Shown piece by piece: positions 18,801 to 28,393 of a stretch of 64,000 nucleotides of DNA (position 1 is the stretch's first letter; each line of letters begins with the position of its first letter). Location: the NCBI RefSeq assembly GCF_000009625.1, contig NC_002678.2, positions 4,496,001-4,560,000 on the forward strand. The letters run 5' to 3'. Both the position numbers and the translations under genes were made by a program. Origin of the DNA: Mesorhizobium japonicum MAFF 303099 (GTDB lineage Bacteria > Pseudomonadota > Alphaproteobacteria > Rhizobiales > Rhizobiaceae). Below the pieces are notes generated by a model. The model saw nothing but the letters and a program-made list of their open reading frames with translations. It made no database searches and was not told where the DNA came from.

Positions 18801-19966
18801 AAATTGGCGCGGCCGGCGAGTTCGTCGACGCGGCTCGACAGCGTGCTCAGGCGATCCATGACCGCGGTGCCGGGACGATCCTGCGCCACTTCCTCGATCT
18901 GCCGGGCGAGCGAGTCGATGCGCTTCTCGATGCGGTCGAAGGCTTCGTGGTCGACCGAATTGGCCTGTGCCGCGACGGTCGAGGCAACGATGGCGCGGGA
19001 AATCTCGTCCAGCCGCTCGTCGATCATGGCAAGCGTGTCGCCGCCGCGATTGTCCTGCTGGCCCGCGAAGTGTTCGACGGCGCTGGCCAGCGTGCGCACC
19101 TTATCCTCGAGCGAGCGCAGCGACAGCGATTCCGGCAGATTGTTGACGGCGTTGCTGATCTGCTCCAGCCGGTCGGTCAGCCCCGCAAGGGCAGGGTCGT
19201 CGGAGCGCTTGCGCTGGTCGGCGTCGACGCGGTCTTCGAAAGCCGTCCAGCGGCGGTCGAAATCGTCCCAGCGGCGATCGACCTTCTGCACGCTCTCCTC
19301 GCGCGCCAGCGTGTCGAGCGCGGCCTTCACCTGCTCGAGTTCCAGCCGCAGCATGTTGACGCTTCTGTCGTCGCTTTTCTCCGACAGCGACTTGATGGCG
19401 CCGGAAAGCCGTTCGAATTCGACACCGAGTTCGGCGCTGCCCTTGCCCGCTGTGCCGGGCCTGCCGTTCGCCTGGAAGGCGCGATCGATGTCCTTGCGCA
19501 GCGCATCGAATTCGCGCTGCAGTCCCGCCGTCATCTGGTGGCGCAGTTCCTCGCGCATGCCGCGCAACTCGCCGGCGATCTTGCCGACCATGGCGACGCT
19601 GTCTTCCTGGCCGCGCACGCGGTCGATGTCACGGGCGATGGCCTGGTAGTTTTGGTCGAAGCTGGGGGTCGGCGCCGGGGTCTGCGGGCGCGCCGCCGGC
19701 CGCGGATCCTCATACCAGCGCTGCTGACCGGTCGGCTGGGCGGCGGGATAACGCGGGTCGACGGCGGGATAGCGGGGCTCGGTGGCGGGATAGCGTGGGT
19801 CGGTGCCGTATTGGCGCGGAGCGGGACGTGCCGTCACCTCTTCGCGGGTCTGCCCCAGCCGCTGTTCCAGCGTCTCCAGCGAGCGGTTCAGTTGCTCGAG
19901 CGTGGTCTGCGGCTTGCGCTGCCTGCCGGCGTTGAGTGTGTCGAGATAGGACCGCTTGCTGTTCAT
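15884..19966 (-). CDS. PodJ-like polar organising protein: coiled coil, TM helix, Sel1 repeats, peptidoglycan-binding domain
   Basis: A 1360-residue protein. Residues 1 to about 640 are largely coiled coil (many heptad-like Leu/Arg/Glu segments) after a Pro/Tyr-rich stretch with PRYPA repeats near residues 52-75. A disordered Ala/Pro-rich region follows. A single transmembrane helix lies near residues 877-897 (ILMAAAAIMLALAGLQLGKA), then a Pro/Ala-rich linker, Sel1-type TPR repeats near 1090-1235 (for example WYEKSAELGFAPAEYRIGNF), and a PG_binding_1 domain from about 1295 to the end. This order is that of PodJ, which organises pole development and division asymmetry in Caulobacter and Agrobacterium. 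Orthology is inferred from architecture. Confidence 0.82.
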   Translation of the reverse strand: MNSKRSYLDTLNAGRQRKPQTTLEQLNRSLETLEQRLGQTREEVTARPAPRQYGTDPRYPATEPRYPAVDPRYPAAQPTGQQRWYEDPRPAARPQTPAPTPSFDQNYQAIARDIDRVRGQEDSVAMVGKIAGELRGMREELRHQMTAGLQREFDALRKDIDRAFQANGRPGTAGKGSAELGVEFERLSGAIKSLSEKSDDRSVNMLRLELEQVKAALDTLAREESVQKVDRRWDDFDRRWTAFEDRVDADQRKRSDDPALAGLTDRLEQISNAVNNLPESLSLRSLEDKVRTLASAVEHFAGQQDNRGGDTLAMIDERLDEISRAIVASTVAAQANSVDHEAFDRIEKRIDSLARQIEEVAQDRPGTAVMDRLSTLSSRVDELAGRANLPEQAMERLAKQITLIADKIDQAPAMPDADYIFHGLEQRFDVLSGMMERRQGDAIEQGNMLFRDLERRLDEVADRLDQRLAPQIDSAGIMEAIDARFTALATRMETRVADPGGEAAIRGLESRLEDISSRLDASAAQVAGIDPALIRSLEAQVAGLSAHLSRPSTPLPEFEDISPRLDEIEKALAGTRDSILGAAREAAENAVRSLAGSNANASAVSGLAQDLKTLETLTRRSDERNSRTFEAIHDTLLKIVDRLGSLETGEPPEAVSELLDTRQDEAAGKRRTRTAKMAVEAPSMDIDEPMPLTGDMADLDGRAATIMRNEQGPRSDLGMRGDLGTRSPAEAAAAAAMAALGSDTIAERDQPAGRKSMFGGLARAFRGKKAADIPPLAGSAPSSDIPTVDLDEPLDPKAANRPLEPGSGAPDLNAIMKRVRDERGQPAKLGESDAAKSDFIAAARRAAQAAAAEADALKRQSTVKGPVKALRIGDLLKARRKPILMAAAAIMLALAGLQLGKAFLSDPVQVANNDAAPIVAAQPVQTASVDTASQPKTEVQPAATDNAPARAVRQAEASAPPTKDDMAAQTALAMPSDMDAMANTVPVAEPAAPPAASAAPSGPMASAAPAPAEPIATTPMDATASEPANVAGAAQPTNTDAQPAAAAPTAANETIAKDTTGAVAPADASKTAAANKFDIPADAGPAALRDAAAGGDAKALFEIGSRYAESRGVKEDMAAAAKWYEKSAELGFAPAEYRIGNFYEKGIGVARDIKKSKTWYQLAAEQGNASAMHNLAVLFAMAADGVTDNESAAHWFQEAADLGVKDSQFNLGILAAKGVGMKQNLEESYKWFALVAKTGDKDAAAKRDEIANALRPEQLERARAATELWKAKPLNAATNSADIPESWQEGTPQMTAGIDMKKAVKNIQLILNKNGYDAGGADGVMGEKTKNAIIAFQTDNKLPATGAVDEKLVRALLARK

Positions 19967-20419
19967 CGGTGCGTCCGTCTTTCAGATTGGCCGGCTTGCG
20001 ACCAGCTCCCCAAGTCCCTGCCGGAACGAAGGCGACCGCGCTTCCACGGTGGAAGACAAGCTTCCCGGGGGTTCACCCGCGCTCCGAAAAACCGTGAAAA
20101 ATTCGATACAGGATAAACACGGGTAGCCGACGCGCCCACATTTCCCCCAACGTGGTAAACAACGCGTTAACCAAGCTTAAGAAGTTCGAAGGAAGTTCGC
20201 GGCCGCTGCCGCGGTGCGGCATAAAGCACCTTCACAGAACGCCCCTTGCGTCATGAGGCGGCTATCGGTATAGAATTGACGTAAACGTAAAAGGCGCATT
20301 TGAGTGTGCTGTTTGCGATTTTGTTTGTCGAAACCACGGCCGGAAGCACGCCCCCGCTTCCAGTCAGGCGACGCATGGTCCAGGACCGCGACGCCACCAG
20401 ACGGGGAAAGCCAGTGACC
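19967..20419. promoter_or_regulatory. Non-coding gap between podJ-like gene and merR, with CtrA-like motif and MerR operator
   Basis: No credible gene in these 453 bases. At 20156-20180 there are three TTAA-like half-sites: TAAA-N7-TTAAC at 20156-20171 and TTAA at 20177-20180. CtrA binds TTAA-N7-TTAA, so this is a near match. TTGACGTAAACGTAA at 20276-20290 resembles the operator found before the beta-oxidation operon and is annotated separately. Confidence 0.45.
20276..20290. promoter_or_regulatory. Candidate MerR operator (autoregulatory)
   Basis: TTGACGTAAACGTAA about 130 bases before the merR start. It shares TTGACGT and AAACGT with the longer palindrome at 21058-21089, so the regulator probably also acts on its own gene. 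Confidence 0.5.
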
Positions 20420-20881
20420 ATGAAGCTTATGTCGGCCGGCGAGACCGCGGCCAATACCAATAATGCATCTGTCGAAGCCGGTGAGGATCTCGCCCGCATC
20501 GGCGAAATGGCCAAGAAATACGGCGTGACGCTGCGTACGCTGCGTTTCTACGAAGACAAGGGCCTGCTCAACCCGCAGCGCGACGGTTCCACCCGTCTCT
20601 ACACGCGCCGCGACAAGGCCCGGCTGAAGCTGATCCTGCTCGGCCGCAAGGTCGGGTTTTCGCTGCGCGACGTCAAGCAGATGATGGATCTATACGATCC
20701 GACCGGTTCCAACACCAAGCAGCTGCGGCTGGCGCTGGACAAGTCGGAGAAGCAGCTTGCCCGCCTGCAGAAGCAGCGGGCGCTGATCGACGACGCCATC
20801 AACGAGCTTAGCGGCTCGATGTCGGCGGTGCGCCAGATGTTGGCCGAGCGCACAGCGCCGCAGGCGAGCGTCGCGAGCTAA
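20420..20881 (+). CDS. MerR family transcriptional regulator of fatty-acid degradation
   Basis: A 153-residue protein. The N-terminal MerR helix-turn-helix is at about residues 27-95 (RIGEMAKKYGVTLRTLRFYE, then GRKVGFSLRDVKQMM), followed by a coiled-coil dimerisation helix (LDKSEKQLARLQKQRALIDD). No metal-binding cysteines are present, so it is not a metal sensor. The ATG at 20420 is preferred because GGGGAAAG lies 10 bases before it; longer in-frame versions begin with non-conserved residues. It precedes the beta-oxidation operon in the same direction, with a terminator between. Several alphaproteobacteria use MerR proteins of this type (LiuR-like) to repress acyl-CoA degradation genes. Confidence 0.87.
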   Translation: MKLMSAGETAANTNNASVEAGEDLARIGEMAKKYGVTLRTLRFYEDKGLLNPQRDGSTRLYTRRDKARLKLILLGRKVGFSLRDVKQMMDLYDPTGSNTKQLRLALDKSEKQLARLQKQRALIDDAINELSGSMSAVRQMLAERTAPQASVAS

Positions 20882-20922
20882 AGCAAACTACCGGTTCCGA
20901 CTCAGTCGGAGTCTCGACCATT

Positions 20923-20953
20923 AAAGCCGCGTGGCTCTGCCGCGCGGCTTTTT
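20923..20953 (+). terminator. Rho-independent terminator after merR
   Basis: Stem AAAGCCGCG (20923-20931) pairs with CGCGGCTTT (20943-20951) around an 11-base loop and runs into a T tract to 20953. It separates the merR transcript from the downstream operon. Confidence 0.8.
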
Positions 20954-21057
20954 CGTTGCCTGCTTCTGCCCAGCTGGTTCCCTCGGCGCTGGCCTGCATG
21001 ACGTCGCGCCGCTACCTTCACCAAGCAGGGGTTGGGCGGGAAATCTTGTCGCACCGA

Positions 21058-21089
21058 AAAAATTGACGTTTACGCAAACGTCAATTTTT
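21058..21089. promoter_or_regulatory. Palindromic operator before the beta-oxidation operon
   Basis: A 32-base dyad with 14-base perfect arms: AAAAATTGACGTTT (21058-21071), centre ACGC, AAACGTCAATTTTT (21076-21089). It lies about 88 bases before the first acyl-CoA dehydrogenase. The same core occurs before merR. MerR-type regulators bind dyads of this size in the spacer of target promoters. Confidence 0.75.
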
Positions 21090-21176
21090 GCTATCCCGGC
21101 TTCAACACGGGTCCGCATGCCGCCCTGACATGAATTCGGGGGCTTTCGGACCAGGTCCGCAGGGTGGAGAAAAAGC

Positions 21177-22967
21177 ATGCCGACATACAGGGCACCGGTC
21201 CAGGATACGCTGTTCGTACTCAACGAGGTGCTGGGCTATCAGCGCTATTCGAACCTTCCCGGATTTGCCGACGCCGCGCCCGACGTGCTGGAAGCGATCC
21301 TGGCCGAAGGCGCCAAGCTCGCTGAAAACGTCATGCATCCGCTCAACCGTGTCGGCGACATGGAAGGCTGTGTGCGTCACGACGACGGCTCGGTGACGAC
21401 GCCCAAAGGTTTCAAGGAAGCCTTCGACCAGTATCGCGAGGGCGGCTGGATGGGGCTGGCTGCACCAGTCGAGTTCGGCGGCCAGGGCCTGCCCTATGCC
21501 GTGCACACCGCCGTCGCCGAATATATGGTTTCGGCCAACATGTCGCTGATGATGTATCCGGGGCTGACGCAGGGCGCGATCGCGGCGATCATCACCCACG
21601 GCACCGACGAGCAGAAGGCCAAATGGCTGCCGAAGATGGTGGAAGGCGCCTGGACCGGCACCATGAACCTGACCGAGCCGCATTGCGGCACCGATCTCGG
21701 CCTGCTGCGCACCAAGGCGGTGCCGGACGGCAACGGCACCTACAAGATCTCGGGCCAGAAGATTTTCATCTCGGCCGGCGAGCACGACATGTCGGAAAAC
21801 ATCGTCCATCTCGTGCTGGCCCGCATCGAGGGCGCGCCGGAAGGCGTCAAGGGCATTTCGCTGTTCATCGTGCCGAAGTTCAAGCTCGATGCTTCGGGCA
21901 ATCCGGGCGAACGCAACACGCTCTCCTGCGGCTCGATCGAGGAGAAGATGGGCATCCACGGCAATTCGACCTGCGTCATGAACTATGACGAGGCCGAAGG
22001 CACGCTGCTCGGCGAGGAGAATGGCGGCCTCAAGGCGATGTTCACGATGATGAACGAGGCCCGCCTCGGCGTCGGCCTGCAAGGGCTTTCGCTGTCGGAG
22101 ATCGCCTACCAGAACGCCGTCGCCTACGCCAAGGACCGCTTGCAGGGCCGTTCGCTGTCGGGCGCCAAGGCGCCGGACAAGAAGGCCGACCCGATCATCG
22201 TCCATCCCGACATCCGCCGCTCGCTGATGACCATGAAGGCCTTCAACGAGGCCGGCCGCGCGCTGGCGCTGTGGACGGCGATCAAGTCCGACATCGCGCA
22301 TCGCTCCGCCGACGACAAGGATCGGCAGGCCGCCGACGACTACACCGGCCTGATGACGCCGGTGGTCAAGGGCGTGCTCACCGACAAGGGTTTTGACCAC
22401 GCCGTCATGGCGCAGCAGGTGTTCGGCGGTCACGGCTACATCGAAGAGCACGGCATGAGCCAGTTCGTGCGCGATGCCCGCATCGCCATGATCTATGAGG
22501 GCGCCAACGGCATCCAGGCGCTCGACCTCGTCGGCCGCAAGCTCGGCCTGAATGGCGGCCGCGCCATCCAGGCTTTCTTCAAGGAGGTCGGCGAGTTCTG
22601 CGAGGAGAACCGCGCCGACGAGAAGATGGCGCCCTTCACCAAGGGGCTGAAGAAGGGCCTCAACGATCTGCAGGCGGCGACCATGTGGCTGGTGCAAAAC
22701 GGCATGGCCAAGCCCGACAATGCCGGCGCGGCCTCGACCGACTACATGCATCTCTTCGGCCTTGTGGCGCTGGGCTACATGTGGGCACAGATGGCCAAGG
22801 CGGCTCAGGGCAAGACTGGCGCCAACGGCACCCAGTCCTTCTACGACAACAAGGTGGTGACGGCGCGCTTCTTCATGGAGCGGATCATGCCGGAGACGTC
22901 GGCCCATCTGGCCCGTATTTCGAGTGGTGCGGACACGCTGATGGCCCTGCCCGCGGAAGCGTTCTAA
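21177..22967 (+). CDS. Acyl-CoA dehydrogenase with C-terminal extension (FadE/DmdC-like)
   Basis: A 596-residue flavoenzyme oxidising acyl-CoA to 2-enoyl-CoA. Acyl-CoA dehydrogenase N and middle domains are visible ([17 protein letters not shown], then [19 protein letters not shown]), followed by the C-terminal helical domain with [20 protein letters not shown] and the catalytic-Glu context [17 protein letters not shown]. About 100 extra residues at the end match the acyl-CoA dehydrogenase C-terminal extension seen in long FadE and DmdC-type enzymes. It is the first gene of the MerR-controlled operon. Chain-length preference cannot be told from sequence; 3-methylmercaptopropionyl-CoA dehydrogenase is an alternative. 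Confidence 0.92.
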   Translation: MPTYRAPVQDTLFVLNEVLGYQRYSNLPGFADAAPDVLEAILAEGAKLAENVMHPLNRVGDMEGCVRHDDGSVTTPKGFKEAFDQYREGGWMGLAAPVEFGGQGLPYAVHTAVAEYMVSANMSLMMYPGLTQGAIAAIITHGTDEQKAKWLPKMVEGAWTGTMNLTEPHCGTDLGLLRTKAVPDGNGTYKISGQKIFISAGEHDMSENIVHLVLARIEGAPEGVKGISLFIVPKFKLDASGNPGERNTLSCGSIEEKMGIHGNSTCVMNYDEAEGTLLGEENGGLKAMFTMMNEARLGVGLQGLSLSEIAYQNAVAYAKDRLQGRSLSGAKAPDKKADPIIVHPDIRRSLMTMKAFNEAGRALALWTAIKSDIAHRSADDKDRQAADDYTGLMTPVVKGVLTDKGFDHAVMAQQVFGGHGYIEEHGMSQFVRDARIAMIYEGANGIQALDLVGRKLGLNGGRAIQAFFKEVGEFCEENRADEKMAPFTKGLKKGLNDLQAATMWLVQNGMAKPDNAGAASTDYMHLFGLVALGYMWAQMAKAAQGKTGANGTQSFYDNKVVTARFFMERIMPETSAHLARISSGADTLMALPAEAF

Positions 22968-22976
22968 AGATGGTTG

Positions 22977-22997
22977 CCCTCTCCCTCGAGGGGAGGG
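22977..22997. repeat. Intergenic stem-loop, CCTTCTCCC/GGGGAGAAGG-type
   Basis: CCCTCTCCC (22977-22985) and GGGGAGGG (22990-22997) form a short hairpin between the two acyl-CoA dehydrogenase genes. It resembles the more typical copies at 44139-44165 and 49491-49520. Confidence 0.45.
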
Positions 22998-23068
22998 TCG
23001 GTTGAGGCAGCGTGAAATGCGCCCACCTCAATTCTGACGATGCGCTCTGGGAGGAGTACCATACCCAC

Positions 23069-24238
23069 ATGACCAACCCCGCCGAAATACTTGGCCTTCC
23101 CAAGCCCGCCTGGGCCGCGGACGAGGTCGGCATGCTCTACGACATGGCAACCCGCTTCATGTCGGAGGAGATCGCGCCGCGCTACGACGAGTTCGAGAAG
23201 AACGAGATGGTCGACCGCGAAAGCTGGCGCAAGGCCGGTGCCGCCGGCCTGCTCTGCGCCTCGATGCCGGAGGAATATGGCGGCTCCGGCGGCACCTTCG
23301 CGCATGAGAGCGCCATCATCGAGGCGATCGGCCATGTCGGCGTCGACGGTTTCGGCATCGGCCTGCACAATTCGATCGTCGCGCCTTACATCCTTCACTA
23401 CGGTTCGGAAGAGCAGAAGAAGAAATGGCTGCCGAAGCTCGCCACCGGCGAGCTGATCGGCGCCATCGCCATGACCGAGCCGGGCGCCGGCTCCGATCTG
23501 CAGGGCGTCAAGACGCGGGCCGAGAAGGACGGTAACCAGTACAGGATCAATGGTTCCAAGACCTTCATCACCAACGGCCAGCTGGCCAACTTCATCATCG
23601 TCGTCACCAAGACCGATCCGGAAAAGGGCGCCAAGGGCACCTCGCTGATCGTCGTCGAGACCGACGAGGTCGAAGGTTTCGAGCGTGGCCGCAACCTCGA
23701 CAAGATCGGCCTGAAGGCCAACGACACGTCGGAACTGTTCTTCAACGACGTGCGTGTGCCGACCTCCAATCTGCTCGGCCACGAGGAAGGGCAGGGCTTT
23801 ATCCAGCTGATGCAGCAGCTGCCGCAGGAGCGCTTGCAGATCGGCACCGGCGCCATCGCCATGATCGAGCGCGCGCTGGCGCTGACCATCGAGTACGTCA
23901 AGGAGCGCAAGGCCTTCGGCAAGGCGATCATCGATTTCCAGAACACCCAGTTCAAGCTGGCCGAGCTCAAGACCGAGGCGACCATCGGCCGCGTCTTCTA
24001 CAATGATTGCGTCACACGCCACATCAATGGCGGGCTCGATCCGGTGACGGCCTCGATGGCCAAGTACTGGCTGAGCGACCTGCAGGGCAAAGTCGTCGAC
24101 GAATGCCTTCAATTGCATGGCGGCTATGGCTACATGAATGAATACCCGATCGCCCGCATGTTCCGCGACGCTCGCGTCCAGCGCATCTACGGCGGCACCA
24201 ACGAGATCATGAAATTGCTGATCGGCCGCTCGCTCTGA
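23069..24238 (+). CDS. Acyl-CoA dehydrogenase
   Basis: A 389-residue enzyme with a standard three-domain acyl-CoA dehydrogenase fold: AAGLLCASMPEEYGGSGG, the FAD/substrate motif AIAMTEPGAGSDLQGVKT, and the C-terminal QLHGGYGYMNEYPIARMFRD. The position that carries Glu376 in medium-chain enzymes is Gly here (IYGGTNEI); the catalytic base is more likely the Glu of LPQERLQIG on helix G, as in long-chain and isovaleryl-CoA dehydrogenases. The ATG at 23069 is favoured: GGGAGGAG lies 13 bases upstream and the protein then starts like its relatives; a GTG at 23012 would add 19 residues. Confidence 0.92.
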   Translation: MTNPAEILGLPKPAWAADEVGMLYDMATRFMSEEIAPRYDEFEKNEMVDRESWRKAGAAGLLCASMPEEYGGSGGTFAHESAIIEAIGHVGVDGFGIGLHNSIVAPYILHYGSEEQKKKWLPKLATGELIGAIAMTEPGAGSDLQGVKTRAEKDGNQYRINGSKTFITNGQLANFIIVVTKTDPEKGAKGTSLIVVETDEVEGFERGRNLDKIGLKANDTSELFFNDVRVPTSNLLGHEEGQGFIQLMQQLPQERLQIGTGAIAMIERALALTIEYVKERKAFGKAIIDFQNTQFKLAELKTEATIGRVFYNDCVTRHINGGLDPVTASMAKYWLSDLQGKVVDECLQLHGGYGYMNEYPIARMFRDARVQRIYGGTNEIMKLLIGRSL

Positions 24239-24270
24239 AAGCGCCGTCGGCAAACCCAAGGAGCACGAAA

Positions 24271-25479
24271 ATGGCCGAAGCTTATGTCTATGACGCCGTG
24301 CGCACGCCGCGCGGCAAGGGCAAGAAGGACGGATCGCTGCACGAAGTGCCGGCGGTGCGGCTCGCCGCCAAGACGCTGGAAGCGCTGCGCGACCGCAATG
24401 GGCTGGACACAGGTACCGTCGACGACATCATCTTCGGCTGCGTCGATCCGGTCGGCGAGGCAGGTTCGGTCATTCCGCGCGCCGCCGCTTTCGAGGCAGG
24501 CTATGACACCAAGGCGCCCGGCATGCAGATCTCGCGCTTCTGCGCCTCGGGTCTCGACGCCATCAATTTCGGCGCCGCCAAGATCGCGCAGGGCGCCGAC
24601 GAGATCGTCATTGCCGGTGGCGTCGAATCCATGTCGCGCGTCGGCATGGGCGCCTCCGGCGGCGCCTGGTTCATGGATCCTTCGGTTGGCCTGCCCGGCT
24701 GGTTCGTGCCGCAAGGCATCTCGGCCGACCTGATCGCCACCAAATACGGTTTCTCCCGTGATGACGTCGACGCTTATGCGGTCGAGAGCCAGAAGCGCGC
24801 CGCCAAATCCTGGGCCGACGGCCGCTTCAAGAATTCGGTCATTCCGATCAAGGACCAGAACGGCCTGACCATTCTGGACCATGACGAGCACATGCGGCCT
24901 TCGACCGACATGCAGTCTCTGGCTTCGCTCAACCCGTCCTTCGTCATGCCCGGCGAAATGGGCGGCTTCGATGCGGTCGCGGTGCAGAAGCATCCGGAGG
25001 TGGAAGAGGTCAACCACGTCCACCACGCCGGCAACTCGTCCGGCATCGTCGACGGCGCGGCGGCCGTGCTGCTCGGCTCGAAGAAGGCGGGGAAAGCCAT
25101 GGGGCTGAAGCCCCGCGCGCGCATCCGCACCTTCGCCAATATCGGCTCCGAGCCGGTGCTGATGCTGACTGGCCCGGTCGACGTCACCGAGAAGCTGTTG
25201 AAGCGCGCCAAGATGAAGCTTTCGGACATCGACCTGTTCGAGCTCAACGAGGCCTTCGCCTCGGTGGTGCTGCGCTACATGCAGGCCTTCGACATCCCGC
25301 ACGACAAGATCAACGTCAATGGCGGCGCCATCGCCATGGGCCATCCGCTCGGCGCCACAGGCGCGATGATTTTCGGCACGGTGCTGGACGAACTCGAGCG
25401 CCGCGATCTGAACACCGCGCTGGTCACGCTGTGCATCGGCGCCGGCATGGGCACCGCAACGATCATCGAACGCGTCTGA
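24271..25479 (+). CDS. Acetyl-CoA C-acyltransferase (thiolase)
   Basis: A 402-residue thiolase cleaving 3-ketoacyl-CoA with CoA. The nucleophilic Cys91 is in [12 protein letters not shown], the catalytic His is in [17 protein letters not shown], and the second Cys is in [10 protein letters not shown] near the C-terminus. AAGGAG precedes the start by about 8 bases. It lies 32 bases after the dehydrogenase and 13 bases before the FadJ-like gene, so it is the third step of the same operon. FadA-type (degradative) is more likely than PhaA-type because of this context. Confidence 0.94.
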   Translation: MAEAYVYDAVRTPRGKGKKDGSLHEVPAVRLAAKTLEALRDRNGLDTGTVDDIIFGCVDPVGEAGSVIPRAAAFEAGYDTKAPGMQISRFCASGLDAINFGAAKIAQGADEIVIAGGVESMSRVGMGASGGAWFMDPSVGLPGWFVPQGISADLIATKYGFSRDDVDAYAVESQKRAAKSWADGRFKNSVIPIKDQNGLTILDHDEHMRPSTDMQSLASLNPSFVMPGEMGGFDAVAVQKHPEVEEVNHVHHAGNSSGIVDGAAAVLLGSKKAGKAMGLKPRARIRTFANIGSEPVLMLTGPVDVTEKLLKRAKMKLSDIDLFELNEAFASVVLRYMQAFDIPHDKINVNGGAIAMGHPLGATGAMIFGTVLDELERRDLNTALVTLCIGAGMGTATIIERV

Positions 25480-25492
25480 CGGGGAGAGAACA

Positions 25493-27712
25493 ATGAGCTA
25501 CATCAATTTCACCCTCGACACCGACGCCGACGGCATTGCGCTCGTCACATGGAACATGCCGGATCGCTCGATGAACGTGTTCACCGAGGAGGTGATGGGC
25601 GAACTCGACAAGATCATCGACCAGGTGGTGGCCGACGCCGGCATCAAGGGTGCGGTGATTACCTCGGGCAAGGACAGCTTCTCCGGCGGCGCTGATCTCA
25701 CCATGCTGCAGAAGATGCTTGCTGTGTTCGCCAGGGAAAAGACCAAGGATCCGGAGAAGGCGGCAAAGCTGCTGTTCGACAATGCCGGCCGCATGGGCGG
25801 TCTGTGGCGTAAGCTCGAAACATCAGGCAAGCCCTGGGTATCGGCGATCAACGGCACCTGCATGGGCGGCGCTTTCGAATTGTCGCTGGCCTGCCACGGA
25901 CGCGTCGCCGCTGATTCAGACAAGGTCAAGATGGCCTTGCCGGAAGTCAAGGTCGGCATCTTCCCCGGCGCTGGCGGCACCCAGCGCGTGCCGCGCCTGA
26001 CCGATCAGCAGCAGGCGCTGCAGATGCTGACCTCCGGCCAGAATCTGTCGCCGCAGAAGGCGAAGGCCATGGGCCTGATCCACGAGATTGCCGAGCCGGC
26101 CAAGCTGGTCGAGACGGCAAAGGCCATGATCAGGAACGGACTGAAAGCCGTCCAGCCCTGGGACGAGAAGGGCTTCAAATTGCCCGGCGGTCAGATCTAT
26201 TCGCCGGCCGGCTTCAATCTCTGGCCGCCGGCCATCGCCATCCTGCGTCGCGAGACCTATGGCAACTATCCGGCCGCCGCCGCGATCCTGAAATGCGTCT
26301 ATGAAGGCCTGCTGGTGCCGTTCGACACCGCACTCAGGATCGAACAGCGCTATTTCACCGAGATCATGCAGACCAAGGAAGCGGCGGCGATGATCCGCTC
26401 GCTGTTCGTCTCGCTGCAGGAACTGAACAAGGGCGCCCGCCGCCCGGCCGGCGTGCCGGAAACCAAATTCAAGAAGATCGGCATTCTCGGCGCCGGCTTC
26501 ATGGGCGCCGGTATCGCCTATGTGACGGCCAAGGCCGGCATTCCGGTGGTGCTGCTCGACCGCGACATGGAGTCGGCCGAAAAGGGCAAGGCGCATTCGG
26601 ACAGCCTCGTCTCGGATCAGGTCAAGAAGGGCCGCGCCAAGCCGGAGGAGAAGGACCAGCTTTTGTCGCTGATCACACCGACGGCCGATTACGCCGACCT
26701 TGCGGGCTGCGACCTCGTGGTCGAAGCGGTGTTCGAGGACTCAGCCGTCAAGAAGGCCGCCACCGAACAGGCGGAGGCCGTGCTGAAGTCGTCGGCGATC
26801 TTCGCGTCGAACACCTCGACCATTCCGATCACCGCGCTGGCGAAGAATTCGGCGCGGCCGAAGAATTTCGTCGGCATCCACTTCTTCTCGCCGGTCGACA
26901 AGATGATGCTGGTCGAGATCATCCTCGGCAAGAAGACCGGCGACAAGGCGCTGGCCACCGCGATCGACTTTGTCCGCGCCATCAGGAAGACGCCGATCGT
27001 CGTCAACGACACGCGCGGCTTCTACGTCAACCGCTGCGTGCTGCGCTACATGTCGGAAGCCTACAAGATGCTGATCGAGGGCGTGCCCGCGCCGATGATC
27101 GAGAATGCGGCGAAGGCCGCCGGCATGCCGGTTGGTCCGCTGGCGCTGACCGACGAGACGGCCATCGACCTTGCCCAGAAGATCATGAAGCAGACCATCC
27201 GGGATCTCGGCGACAAGGCCGTCGACCCCGAGCAGATGGCGCTGATCAACACAATGGTCGACGATCATGGCCGCTTCGGCCGCAAGAACGGCAAGGGTTT
27301 CTACGATTATCCGGCCAAGCCCGCCAAGAAGAAGCTGTGGCCGGGATTGAAGGACCTCTATCCGCAGCTTGCGGCCGAGAAGGTCGACTATGAGGAGTTG
27401 CAGCAGCGGCTGCTGGTCACCATCGCGCTGGAAGCGGCGCGCGTGATGGAGGAGGGCATCGTCATCGATCCGCGCGAGGCCGATGTCGGCTCGATCCTGG
27501 CCTTCGGCTTCGCGCCCTACACTGGCGGCGCGCTGTCCTATATCGACGGCATCGGCGCCAAGGAATTCGTCAAGATCGCCAAGGGACTGCAGAAGAAATA
27601 CGGCGTCGAGTTCAAGGCGCCCAAGCTGCTACTCGACATGGCCGAAAAGGGCGAAACCTTCTACCAGCGCTTCGACCCCTACGCCAAGGGCGACGTGAAA
27701 CAGGCCGCCTGA
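25493..27712 (+). CDS. Bifunctional enoyl-CoA hydratase / 3-hydroxyacyl-CoA dehydrogenase (FadJ-like)
   Basis: A 739-residue multienzyme. Residues 1 to about 200 are a crotonase domain with both hydratase glutamates in place ([15 protein letters not shown] and [18 protein letters not shown]). From about residue 325 follows the NAD-binding dehydrogenase domain with [13 protein letters not shown], and the catalytic His is in [13 protein letters not shown]. The C-terminal 3HCDH domains end the protein. It converts 2-enoyl-CoA to 3-ketoacyl-CoA between the dehydrogenases and thiolase of this operon. The start ATG follows GGGGAGAG by 6 bases. Confidence 0.94.
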   Translation: MSYINFTLDTDADGIALVTWNMPDRSMNVFTEEVMGELDKIIDQVVADAGIKGAVITSGKDSFSGGADLTMLQKMLAVFAREKTKDPEKAAKLLFDNAGRMGGLWRKLETSGKPWVSAINGTCMGGAFELSLACHGRVAADSDKVKMALPEVKVGIFPGAGGTQRVPRLTDQQQALQMLTSGQNLSPQKAKAMGLIHEIAEPAKLVETAKAMIRNGLKAVQPWDEKGFKLPGGQIYSPAGFNLWPPAIAILRRETYGNYPAAAAILKCVYEGLLVPFDTALRIEQRYFTEIMQTKEAAAMIRSLFVSLQELNKGARRPAGVPETKFKKIGILGAGFMGAGIAYVTAKAGIPVVLLDRDMESAEKGKAHSDSLVSDQVKKGRAKPEEKDQLLSLITPTADYADLAGCDLVVEAVFEDSAVKKAATEQAEAVLKSSAIFASNTSTIPITALAKNSARPKNFVGIHFFSPVDKMMLVEIILGKKTGDKALATAIDFVRAIRKTPIVVNDTRGFYVNRCVLRYMSEAYKMLIEGVPAPMIENAAKAAGMPVGPLALTDETAIDLAQKIMKQTIRDLGDKAVDPEQMALINTMVDDHGRFGRKNGKGFYDYPAKPAKKKLWPGLKDLYPQLAAEKVDYEELQQRLLVTIALEAARVMEEGIVIDPREADVGSILAFGFAPYTGGALSYIDGIGAKEFVKIAKGLQKKYGVEFKAPKLLLDMAEKGETFYQRFDPYAKGDVKQAA

Positions 27713-27721
27713 CGGCAGGTT

Positions 27722-28267
27722 ATGTATGTCTGGGCGCGCATGGCGCGCATGCTGGCCACGGCGCGCAGCCGTGGCCCCTATATGATGGGTGGTGAGAGCC
27801 GGCTGGCCTTTCGCTGCCTGCCGACCGATATCGATTTCAACGTCCACCTCAACAATGCGCGCTACATGATGCTGGCCGATCTCGGCCGCATCGACCTGTT
27901 CGTCCGTGCCGGCCTGATCACGCTGGCGCGCAAGAATGGCTGGGCGCCGATGATGGGCGGGCTGCAGGCAGTCTATGCGCGTGAGATCAGGCTGTGGCGC
28001 CGCTTCGAAGTGGTGTCGTCGATCGAAACCTGGGAAGGCAGCCAGGTCATCGGCAAGCACCGTTTCGTCCTCGACAATGGCGAGACGGCCGCCTTGATCC
28101 TGACGACCGCCGGTGTCTACGACCGCAAGGCGCGCCGCTTTCTCGATATCGACGAGGTCGTCGCCGCGCTTGGTCGCGCGGCGAATCCGCGGCCACCGAC
28201 CGAGGCGGAGCGGATTTTCATGACGTCGCACCAGGGGCTGCGCGTCCTGACCAAAGGGACCCGCTGA
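27722..28267 (+). CDS. Acyl-CoA thioesterase-like hotdog-fold protein
   Basis: A 181-residue hotdog-fold protein of the 4HBT group, with CLPTDIDFNVHLNNARYMML near residues 35-54, the typical active-site Asp/Asn loop, and a later EGSQVIGKHRFVLDNG strand region. It is nine bases after the FadJ-like gene, so it is the last gene of the beta-oxidation operon. Family members hydrolyse acyl-CoA thioesters and can relieve CoA trapping. Substrate unknown. Confidence 0.85.
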   Translation: MYVWARMARMLATARSRGPYMMGGESRLAFRCLPTDIDFNVHLNNARYMMLADLGRIDLFVRAGLITLARKNGWAPMMGGLQAVYAREIRLWRRFEVVSSIETWEGSQVIGKHRFVLDNGETAALILTTAGVYDRKARRFLDIDEVVAALGRAANPRPPTEAERIFMTSHQGLRVLTKGTR

Positions 28268-28393
28268 CCAGCGGAGATCATCATTTCGGCAGCCTTCACG
28301 AAGGTGTGCCATCAGAGTGCGTCCGGTGGACAAACCGGGATGCAGAGACTAGAAGGAAAAGGCATTTTTTCCTGTCTGGAAGGAGAGCACGAC

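Noticed and set aside
21102..22907. 601-codon minus-strand frame opposite the first acyl-CoA dehydrogenase
   Set aside because: No domain, typical antisense composition, and the plus-strand gene is certain.
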